A stretch of DNA of 12,449 nucleotides from Candidatus Kuenenia stuttgartensis (lineage in GTDB: Bacteria; Planctomycetota; Planctomycetia; Isosphaerales; Isosphaeraceae), in assembly GCA_945872325.1 (NCBI GenBank), contig CAMBZY010000040.1, forward strand, positions 1 through 12,449, given 5' to 3'. The notes beneath the pieces were generated by a model. The model saw nothing but the letters and a program-made list of their open reading frames with translations, was not told the origin of the DNA and did no database searches. A program made the translations under genes and the position numbers. Of the stretch, positions 1 through 6,313 are shown one piece after another; the stretch's first letter is position 1; every line of letters starts with the position of its first letter.

Positions 1-894
1 CTTCAGGAAGTCGTCATGATCTTCCCTGGACTGATTCGAACACTTCCATCCGTAGGCCCTAAAGTGGAAACCTTGCTGAAGACAAGCGATGCCGGCGGCT
101 TGATCAACTTCCGTCAGGCGACATCTCCGAGCTTTTTCGGCAGCTTCCAGATCAATCCCAACCGAGGTCATTCCCCGACTGGCCAGCCTTACACTCTCGC
201 AGTTCGGGTAACTGGAACTCCAGGCACTCCCAAGGCGACAGTCGATGCTCAGGGCAAGCCTTTACCTCCATCTGCTCCGGTTGAAGAGAAGCTGAATCTG
301 GTGGTGGTTTCGGATCTGGATGTGATTGGCGAGGAGTTTTTCGATCTTCGCCGTCGAGGGATTGAGAATCTTGAGTTCGACAACGTAACCTTCGTGCTCA
401 ACTGTGTGGATGAACTGGCAGGAGACCTCTCGTTTGTGAATCTTCGCAAGCGACGTGTGAAGCACAGAACACTGACCAAATTCGAAGAGCAGACTCAGCA
501 GTTCATCAAGTCGGCTGCCGAAGAGGCAAAAGTGGCTGAACGAGAGGCTGACGACAAGCTGAAGTCAGCCCAGAAACGTCTGAACGAAAGAGTCAGCGAA
601 ATTGAATCTCGTAAAGACTTGGACGACCAGACAAAAGAGGTCATGATCGCGAACGTTCAGGAGACTGAAAATCGACGTCTTGTGGTCGAAAAGACCAAGA
701 TCGACGACGAAAAACGATCTGCCATCAACGAGAGCCGAATGATCCGCCAGTCGAATATCCGGTCCATCGAAAATCGGTTCCGGTTTCTGGCGATTCTGCT
801 ACCACCACTGCCATCAATGATTCTGGGTATCTGGGTACTGGGCAGAAGGCTGGCCAGAGAGAACAGAAATACTCCTTCAAGCCGCATGGCTTGA
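1..894 (+). CDS. GldG-like ABC transporter auxiliary protein, C-terminal part (5' truncated)
   Basis: The reading frame is open from base 1 (it begins Leu-Gln-Glu-Val-Val before the first Met at 16), so the gene starts outside the window and 16 is not the true start. The visible part has the look of the GldG/ABC_transp_aux family: a beta-rich end of the periplasmic domain, the stretch VVVSDLDVIGEEFF, then NVTFVLNCVDELAGD followed by an Arg-rich segment, a long charged coiled coil of about 100 residues (visible residues about 155-255), and a single hydrophobic segment (FLAILLPPLPSMILGIWVLG) near the C-terminus that should be a membrane anchor. In known systems such proteins sit beside an ABC ATPase and permease (GldA/GldF-like) and act in the periplasm or at the membrane; the substrate here is unknown. 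It is followed 67 nt later by a DUF4340 protein, the usual partner. Family call is from pattern memory, not a search. Confidence 0.8.
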   Translation, partial: LQEVVMIFPGLIRTLPSVGPKVETLLKTSDAGGLINFRQATSPSFFGSFQINPNRGHSPTGQPYTLAVRVTGTPGTPKATVDAQGKPLPPSAPVEEKLNLVVVSDLDVIGEEFFDLRRRGIENLEFDNVTFVLNCVDELAGDLSFVNLRKRRVKHRTLTKFEEQTQQFIKSAAEEAKVAEREADDKLKSAQKRLNERVSEIESRKDLDDQTKEVMIANVQETENRRLVVEKTKIDDEKRSAINESRMIRQSNIRSIENRFRFLAILLPPLPSMILGIWVLGRRLARENRNTPSSRMA

Positions 895-961
895 TTTCGA
901 TTCAAGCGTTTACAGACGACAATTCTATCCGTGATCCGTTCTATTTTGAGGTGAGATGACG

Positions 962-2533
962 ATGAACGAGTGGCCAAAAACCCTCGCTTTTGCTGCCGTG
1001 GCTGCCGTCACGACTGGCGTGGCCTTGACACTCTCAGGGCTTGATCGCAGAACTGCCAACCGTGTTTTTGACGATCAGGGGCAGGCTTTTTTTGAGTCTT
1101 TCCGCGACCCGCTCACAGCTCAGGCCATGGAAGTGATTGAATACAACCCTGAAACGGCAACGGTTTCGCCATTTCAGGTTCAGCAGAAGGACTCCAAATG
1201 GTCGATCCCTTCACACTACGATTATCCAGCTGAGGCCAAAGATCGACTCGCCAAAACCGCAGCCGGTGTGATCGACCTCAAAAAGGATACGATTCGCTCG
1301 GACGATGTCTCAGACCATGAAAAACTGGGTGTGATCGACCCTCTCGATACCAAAACCACCTCCCTGAAAGGCAGGGGCAAACGTGTCACCTTGCGGAAGC
1401 AGGCGGGCGGAGAAGTTTTGGCCGATCTGATTATCGGCAATGAGATGAAAGATCGTCCTGGCCAACGATTTGTGCGGCTTCCAAACAGTCAACGCACCTA
1501 TGGCGTGAATGTGAACGTGGATCTCTCCACTCGATTCGCAGACTGGATTACTCAGGATCTACTGAAACTCGACAACGCCAAAGTTCGTAAGATCGTGATC
1601 GATCGCCACAAGGCTGATCCGGCACGAGGCGTACTGGTGCCCGGCGAGGTGACCACCCTCTCGCGTTCCAATGCCAATGCCCCATGGACCATTGACAATC
1701 CGCCTGAAGACAAAAAAGTCAACACCGCCAAAGTTGGGGAGATCTCAAGCACTCTCTCAGGCCTGAAGATCATGGGCGTTCGTCCGAAGCCGGCTGGTCT
1801 GACCAAAGATCTGAAGCAGTCCGATGACGGTAAATTCCAGCTTTCTCAGCAAGCTGTTCTCTCGCTCCAGTCGCGCGGTTTTTACCGCACCCGTCAAGGG
1901 ACTCTCGTTTCCAATCAGGGCGAGATCCAGGTCGGAACTGATCAGGGCGTAGTCTATGTACTGCGATTCGGCGAAGTCACAGTAGCACGCGGAGAAGCCC
2001 TTTCAGCAGGCACGTCTGACGATGCCGAGGCAAAGAAATCTGATTCTACCAAAGAAACAGAACCCTCTACGAAGAAATCCGCAGGCGATACCGAAGGACG
2101 CTTTCTGTTTATCACAACGCGATTTGATCCAGAACTGGTTCCAATGCCCTCTGATTCTGAATCTGGAAAAACTCAAGAGCTTCCGGGCGACCCATTTCAG
2201 CACGCGACAATTGGGGTAATCACGCCAGGATTTGAGGCGGATGTTTCTGCCGATCAACAAAAGGCCAAAGAAAAGGCCGATAAACTGGCAAGTGAATTGG
2301 AGAAGCAACGCGACGAAGGACGAAAACAAGTTCAGCAATTGTCAGACAGGTACGCTGGCTGGTATTATGTAGTTGCAGGAGATGCTTTTCGTTCGATCGC
2401 AGTAAATCGCGACGATTTACTTCAAGATCCGAATGCTTCCCCAGCGGCTCCAAATCTGCCAGGTGGTGCGTCAGGTGGAATGCCTTCACTTCCCCCAGGC
2501 TTCACTTTGCCGGGGATGGGCAGCGGGCGTTGA
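962..2533 (+). CDS. DUF4340 domain-containing membrane-anchored protein
   Basis: The protein has 523 residues. Two ATGs are possible, at 956 and 962. GAGGTGAG (948-955) touches the first directly but leaves a workable spacing to the second, so I prefer 962. Residues about 5-25 form one N-terminal hydrophobic segment, so the rest should be extracytoplasmic. The body shows the DUF4340 pattern: a lysine/tryptophan-containing strand (QQKDSKWSI), a segment on loss of alpha/beta repeats (AAGVIDLKK), the LGVIDP turn, and a second copy of similar folds around residues 205-310. Around residues 355-385 there is a hydrophilic Lys/Glu/Ser/Thr linker. Near the C-terminus lies a short charged coiled coil, and the last 35 residues are rich in Pro and Gly. 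DUF4340 proteins typically accompany GldG-like ABC auxiliary proteins, as here (67-nt gap, same strand). The biochemical role of the domain is not known to me. Confidence 0.82.
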   Translation: MNEWPKTLAFAAVAAVTTGVALTLSGLDRRTANRVFDDQGQAFFESFRDPLTAQAMEVIEYNPETATVSPFQVQQKDSKWSIPSHYDYPAEAKDRLAKTAAGVIDLKKDTIRSDDVSDHEKLGVIDPLDTKTTSLKGRGKRVTLRKQAGGEVLADLIIGNEMKDRPGQRFVRLPNSQRTYGVNVNVDLSTRFADWITQDLLKLDNAKVRKIVIDRHKADPARGVLVPGEVTTLSRSNANAPWTIDNPPEDKKVNTAKVGEISSTLSGLKIMGVRPKPAGLTKDLKQSDDGKFQLSQQAVLSLQSRGFYRTRQGTLVSNQGEIQVGTDQGVVYVLRFGEVTVARGEALSAGTSDDAEAKKSDSTKETEPSTKKSAGDTEGRFLFITTRFDPELVPMPSDSESGKTQELPGDPFQHATIGVITPGFEADVSADQQKAKEKADKLASELEKQRDEGRKQVQQLSDRYAGWYYVVAGDAFRSIAVNRDDLLQDPNASPAAPNLPGGASGGMPSLPPGFTLPGMGSGR

Positions 2534-2594
2534 TGATATCTGGACTGGGTGTGAATATCATCAGCGAATCTTTCAAGACCAGATTCACCCCAGT
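2531..2594 (+). promoter_or_regulatory. Structured intergenic segment with two competing inverted repeats
   Basis: TGATGATAT (2531-2539, containing the upstream stop codon) is exactly complementary to ATATCATCA (2555-2563): a 9-bp stem with a 15-nt loop. ACTGGG-T-GTGAAT (2544-2556) pairs with ATTCACCCCAGT (2583-2594): 12 bp with one bulged T. The two stems share bases 2555-2556 and are interleaved, so they would exclude each other or form a pseudoknot. No T-run follows either stem, so a simple intrinsic terminator is unlikely. The segment ends 17 nt before the preferred start of the next gene. Function is inferred only from the pairing. Confidence 0.45.
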
Positions 2595-2611
2595 TCCGAA
2601 TGGAAAATAAA

Positions 2612-3784
2612 ATGAGTGCAGCCAACTTTTCGGTTCGTTGGGTTCACAGGAATCCGGTTTTCGTGACCGGATTTGTCCCCAGTTCCGTTGAATGGCTCGG
2701 CACATTGATTCAGATCATCAATGACGGCAGGCTTTTAAATAACCCCTTAAGATCCATTGAGCCGAAAGAAATCGGACTTGAAAACTCTTTCGACTGGCTT
2801 GGACGGTCCGCAGATTCGATCCTGATGGAAGAGTTCTGGAACGATATCCTCTCACCGGCAGCCGTCGCGGAGGAAGCGACCCTTTATTCCACACGATCCG
2901 CCTGGCTTTCCCAATTTGCTTTGTGGCCAGGGCCGCTCACGATCGCCGATTTCCGTGCTCTGATGATCGCACCTTGGATTTCTGAGAATTTTGGCGTTCG
3001 TCCCATCATCATCATTCCGAACGCTCACTTATTTGTCCAGGAAATGATCCACCGGAAACGCGAAAATCGCACTGTGATCAGGCTCAGTTATCTTGAGCCC
3101 TTGGTGAAGGCCAACCCAGACCTTAGCCCTGTTCCATTCGAGGAACTTTTAGATCTTCCGCATACCTCCGAGTACTTTGCAGCCGTTTATGCCATTCTCA
3201 ACCACTGGTATAAGAAGGAAAAAACCGCAAATCCTGACATCATTTTGTTCCCCTACCAAGGCCTGTTCCAGTTTCCTTTTCAAGCAGTCACACAAATTAT
3301 CCAAGAAATTGGATGCCGTGTGAAACGTGATGCAGGCGACGCGCTCAAGGCGATACGAATTTCTTATGATGGTGCAAACTATCAAAAAATTCCACACTCT
3401 CCGAAAGATCCTGAAGGCTGGAAAACCAGCCTCCATCCAGGCCAGATTGCTGCGATTGACTCCGTGCTTGAGCGCATGAATTGCCCAGCAACTGGGATCG
3501 CCGATTGGTCACCCAAAGGGGCGGAGCCTGAAGTTTCTTCCAAAATCACGTCTGGTCGGTCTGGATCATCACGTCGCTCCGGTTCAAGCTCACGTTCCAG
3601 TCGATCCTCTTCAAGCGATTCATTTGGCTCGTCGTCGTCATCGTCATCGTCGTCGTCCTCATCGTCCTTTCCCATAGACAACCGAAGTAGTTCCGGGAAA
3701 AGTCGTTCTGGCAGAAGCAGTTCCGGAAAGAGTTCTCGTGGCGAGCGATACAGCCGGCGCGACAACGACAATAGTGACGACTGA
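2612..3784 (+). CDS. Degenerate sulfotransferase-fold protein with Ser/Arg-rich C-terminal tail (hypothetical)
   Basis: The protein has 390 residues from ATG 2612, which has GGA at a suitable distance; an in-frame ATG at 2600 would add 4 residues and has no visible ribosome site. The layout resembles bacterial sulfotransferases: NPVFVTGFVPSSVEWLGTL (residues 14-32) sits where the family has a V-x-G-x-P-R-S-G-T-T-W 5'-phosphosulfate loop; GVRPIIIIPNAHLFVQ (128-143) sits where the family has the 3'-phosphate strand ending I-R-H-P-x-A-F-V-x-S; ILNHWYKKEKTANPDIIL (195-212) matches the usual helix and strand before the late YEDL-like position; and GWKTSLHPGQIAAI (269-282) matches the C-terminal W-R-x-x-L-s-p-e-q-i element. 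The key Arg, Gly and Thr of the first motif and the Arg and Ser of the second are replaced, so PAPS binding is doubtful. Residues about 309-390 are almost only Ser, Arg, Gly, Lys and Asp, with 13 consecutive Ser at 340-352. The call is my own comparison with remembered motifs; the protein could also be an unrelated lineage-specific protein. Confidence 0.55.
   Translation: MSAANFSVRWVHRNPVFVTGFVPSSVEWLGTLIQIINDGRLLNNPLRSIEPKEIGLENSFDWLGRSADSILMEEFWNDILSPAAVAEEATLYSTRSAWLSQFALWPGPLTIADFRALMIAPWISENFGVRPIIIIPNAHLFVQEMIHRKRENRTVIRLSYLEPLVKANPDLSPVPFEELLDLPHTSEYFAAVYAILNHWYKKEKTANPDIILFPYQGLFQFPFQAVTQIIQEIGCRVKRDAGDALKAIRISYDGANYQKIPHSPKDPEGWKTSLHPGQIAAIDSVLERMNCPATGIADWSPKGAEPEVSSKITSGRSGSSRRSGSSSRSSRSSSSDSFGSSSSSSSSSSSSSFPIDNRSSSGKSRSGRSSSGKSSRGERYSRRDNDNSDD
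3629..3667 (+). repeat. Imperfect TCN trinucleotide repeat coding for 13 serines
   Basis: Thirteen in-frame serine codons in a row: TCG, TCA and TCC with TCG dominant. Their order is mixed rather than a pure microsatellite, which suggests selection for serine as well as slippage. The tract lies inside the Ser/Arg-rich tail of the preceding gene. Its length may vary between strains by replication slippage. Confidence 0.85.
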
Positions 3785-3856
3785 TCAGCACCTTCGATTC
3801 CACTGATTTATTGATACGATCAAACCAGACTTGCAGCTTTCTTAACAAATGCGCTC

Positions 3857-3886
3857 TTGCCATATGTACCTTTGAAAGCCTAAACT
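3857..3886 (+). promoter_or_regulatory. Candidate sigma70-type promoter for ilvN
   Basis: TTGCCA (3857-3862) matches five of six bases of the -35 consensus, and TAAACT (3881-3886) matches four of six of the -10 consensus, with an 18-bp spacer. Transcription would begin near 3893, leaving a leader of about 75 nt before ATG 3970. The rest of the gap after the upstream gene (3785-3856) shows no clear terminator or gene. Predicted from sequence alone; planctomycete promoter consensus may differ. Confidence 0.35.
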
Positions 3887-3969
3887 AGGTGTCCCAAAGA
3901 TTCTGGATGGCTTATCCCGAATCTGGTTTTGGAATCGTCTCTGTATTGGTCCAAGGGATTCGGGCTTCC

Positions 3970-4524
3970 ATGCGTCACGTGCTTTCGGCCCTCGTTCAGA
4001 ATCAACCCGGTGTTTTGGCCCAGGTTTCGGGCATGTTTGCCTCTCGGGGTTTCAATATTGAAAGCCTCGCTGTGGGCGAAACTGAAACCGCCGAATTTTC
4101 TCGGATTATCGTTGTTGTCAAAGGTGACGACCGAGTCCTTGAGCAAGTTCGCAAACAACTGGAAAAGATTGTTACCGTGGTTCGCGTACAGGACGTATCA
4201 CGATTCGATCACGTGGAACGCGACCTGATCCTGATCAGGGTTCGTGCCACCCCCGAACATCGCCCTGAACTGATGAGTCTGTTTGAAATCTTCCGCGCCA
4301 GAGTCGTTGATGTCACTCCTCTGGAGTTGATGGTCGAACTCTCCGGTCAAGAGAAGAAAATTCAGGCCTTCATCGACGCCGTTCTGCCTTATGGGATTGT
4401 CGAGATGGCAAGAACTGGCAGAATCGCCCTGATTCGTGGTTCCAAACCAGAAGAAACCTCCTCCAGGGACACCGACGAGTCCTTGACTGAAAAGCCTCAA
4501 ATCGTAGGCCACTCAAGCCTTTAA
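3970..4524 (+). CDS. ilvN: Acetolactate synthase small (regulatory) subunit
   Basis: IlvN/IlvH is the regulatory subunit of acetohydroxyacid synthase. It stimulates the catalytic subunit (IlvB/IlvI) and confers feedback inhibition by valine at the first common step of Val/Leu/Ile synthesis in the cytoplasm. From ATG 3970 the protein is 184 residues and starts MRHVLSALVQNQPGVLAQ, the classic ACT-domain opening: Asn11 and Gly14 lie in the effector-binding loop, and SRGFNIESLAVGETE (25-39) follows. The ACT domain covers about 3-75. The C-terminal ALS_ss_C domain covers about 80-158 and ends with the family-typical ARTGRIALIRG. The last 26 residues are a polar tail. The frame is open further upstream (GTG 3889, ATG 3907), but the family normally begins at MRHV, and the GTG lies only a few bases beyond the predicted -10 box. 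AGGG at 3954-3957 is a distant ribosome site for 3970. ilvC follows 171 nt downstream; no ilvB is visible. Confidence 0.93.
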   Translation: MRHVLSALVQNQPGVLAQVSGMFASRGFNIESLAVGETETAEFSRIIVVVKGDDRVLEQVRKQLEKIVTVVRVQDVSRFDHVERDLILIRVRATPEHRPELMSLFEIFRARVVDVTPLELMVELSGQEKKIQAFIDAVLPYGIVEMARTGRIALIRGSKPEETSSRDTDESLTEKPQIVGHSSL

Positions 4525-4610
4525 TCAGGCAAACGGAACAGTTTTCATTCTGACATCCAGTCTTTCAGCTCATCCGTATTCTTCCTGACCCGTACAACGA
4601 CTTCGCCTGA

Positions 4611-4666
4611 CCGCCAGTGAAGTCGATAAAATGCCCCGAACAAAAAACGGGGTCTTCACCTGGCGG
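4611..4666 (+). promoter_or_regulatory. Stem-loop leader upstream of ilvC
   Basis: CCGCCAGTGAAG (4611-4622) pairs with CTTCA (4654-4658) and CTGGCGG (4660-4666), giving 12 bp with one bulged C. Inside it, CCCCG (4634-4638) pairs with CGGGG (4648-4652) around an A-rich 9-nt loop. The element sits 29 nt before the ilvC start, and the ribosome site GAAGGA (4681-4686) lies just downstream of it. No T-run follows, so a terminator is unlikely; an mRNA leader that affects translation, stability or processing is a better guess. The remainder of the 4525-4695 gap shows no gene and no convincing promoter. Confidence 0.5.
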
Positions 4667-4695
4667 CCCTGAAAACGACAGAAGGACGACGATAG

Positions 4696-5703
<1,008 letters not shown>

Positions 5704-5741
5704 GACTGGACCTCTTGACCCGTTCGGCTATCCACCAAATG

Positions 5742-5769
5742 TCGAGGGCGATGTTCAAATCGCCCTCGA
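5742..5769 (+). terminator. Strong 11-bp hairpin after ilvC
   Basis: TCGAGGGCGAT (5742-5752) is perfectly complementary to ATCGCCCTCGA (5759-5769) with a GTTCAA loop. It lies 38 nt after the ilvC stop and 26 nt before the ferredoxin start. It lacks the T-run of a standard intrinsic terminator, so it may instead be a partial terminator or a 3'-end stabiliser that sets different mRNA levels for the two genes. The in-frame upstream ATGs of the ferredoxin frame (5679, 5739, 5751) fall before or inside this stem, which supports the later start. Confidence 0.5.
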
Positions 5770-5795
5770 ACCATTTACAGAATGTAGAAATAGCC

Positions 5796-6023
5796 ATGGC
5801 CGAAAAATCGAAAATCTTGCCAAAGAATGTGGCTGGAAACTTTTACGTTGATGAAACCTGCATCGACTGCGAAGTCTGCCGAGAGATCGCGCCCGCCAAT
5901 TTCACGCGTGACGACACCTCACGTAAAAGCTTCGTTTTTGCTCAGCCAGACAATCCAGCTGATGTAGCTGCATGCACTGCGGCCCTCGAAGAATGTCCCG
6001 TTGAAGCCATAGGCAACGATTGA
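5796..6023 (+). CDS. Small single-cluster [4Fe-4S] ferredoxin
   Basis: From ATG 5796 the protein has 75 residues. CIDCEVCREIAP (22-33) gives the C-x2-C-x2-C triplet, and Cys67 in ECPVEAIG supplies the fourth ligand followed by Pro, as in monocluster ferredoxins of the Thermotoga/Desulfovibrio type. Cys60 is extra; the partner cysteine with which some of these proteins form a disulfide is Ala32 here. There is no second full Cys motif, so one cluster is expected. Its likely role is low-potential electron transfer in the cytoplasm; the partner is not visible. Position after ilvC hints at, but does not prove, a link to branched-chain or iron-sulfur metabolism. The frame is open back to 5679, overlapping ilvC, but upstream codons do not look ferredoxin-like and contain the hairpin sequence. 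The ribosome site is weak. Confidence 0.85.
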   Translation: MAEKSKILPKNVAGNFYVDETCIDCEVCREIAPANFTRDDTSRKSFVFAQPDNPADVAACTAALEECPVEAIGND

Positions 6024-6045
6024 TTTCGGAAAACCTGTTTTTCAA

Positions 6046-6074
6046 TTGACATAACATACTGTTTTCTAATAGTT
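6046..6074 (+). promoter_or_regulatory. Candidate promoter with perfect TTGACA -35
   Basis: TTGACA at 6046-6051 is a perfect -35 element. The best -10 choices are AATAGT (6068-6073, 16-bp spacer) or ATAGTT (6069-6074, 17-bp spacer), both mediocre. It would give a leader of over 200 nt before the adaptor gene, which would include the inverted repeat at 6170-6191. Sequence prediction only. Confidence 0.3.
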
Positions 6075-6169
6075 TAAGCCCCATATTAAACGTCTACAAC
6101 ATCTTGAATTGCAAGAATGCCCAGAAACGATAAAGGCGATTGCTAAATGATAAATCACCTCCTTGAGCG

Positions 6170-6191
6170 TGATCAATTTTTAGCTTGATCA
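6170..6191. promoter_or_regulatory. Inverted repeat TGATCAA-N8-TTGATCA, possible operator
   Basis: Two perfect 7-bp arms are separated by 8 nt. Each arm also contains the self-complementary hexamer TGATCA. Arm centres are about 15 nt apart, longer than one helical turn. It lies about 120 nt upstream of the metal-efflux operon, so a binding site for a dimeric regulator is possible. It does not match the CueR-, CopY- or CsoR-type sites I know, and no regulator gene is in the window. Confidence 0.3.
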
Positions 6192-6313
6192 GCCTTCAAA
6201 ATCAGAAGTACAGAGTACCAATTCCACTTCCGCCCCTTTATGTTCAGTCATTGAACTCCGATAATAAAATTGCGGATCACTTGTGGTAGCCTCCGGATCC
6301 AAAAGGCCGTTTT

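Larger units (their letters stand above)
6024..6313. other. 290-bp AT-rich intergenic control region before the metal-efflux genes
   Basis: No ORF with support and no RNA gene was recognised. The stretch is clearly more AT-rich than the flanking genes. It contains a candidate promoter near 6046, an inverted repeat at 6170-6191, and a GATAAT box (6260-6265, five of six -10 bases) about 49 nt before the adaptor start, without a good -35. AAGG at 6303-6306 is the probable ribosome site for the gene at 6314. A ferredoxin terminator was not identified; only a weak 5-bp A/T stem occurs at 6029-6043. Confidence 0.6.

Noticed and set aside
2003..2338. Minus-strand ORF of 111 codons with a hydrophobic, Phe/Leu-rich start, opposite the DUF4340 gene.
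   Set aside because: It lies wholly within a convincing coding gene on the other strand and shows no known motif; it is best explained as a shadow frame.
2588..2687. Direct repeat CCCCAGTTCCG at 2588-2598 and 2677-2687, both followed closely by AATGG.
   Set aside because: The second copy is inside coding sequence and no element, target-site duplication or further copy was seen; most likely chance or a minor local duplication.
3382..3771. Minus-strand ORF of 129 codons with a long Asp/Glu run opposite the poly-serine tract.
   Set aside because: The Asp run is simply the complement of the TCN serine repeats, and no ribosome site or recognisable domain supports it.
3889..3969. Earlier starts for ilvN at GTG 3889 or ATG 3907.
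   Set aside because: The extra residues do not look like IlvN, family members begin at MRHV, and 3889 would be upstream of the predicted transcription start.
4631..4672. Mini-ORF in the ilvC leader as a branched-chain attenuation peptide.
   Set aside because: It has one Val and no Leu or Ile, and no terminator/antiterminator pair with a T-run follows.
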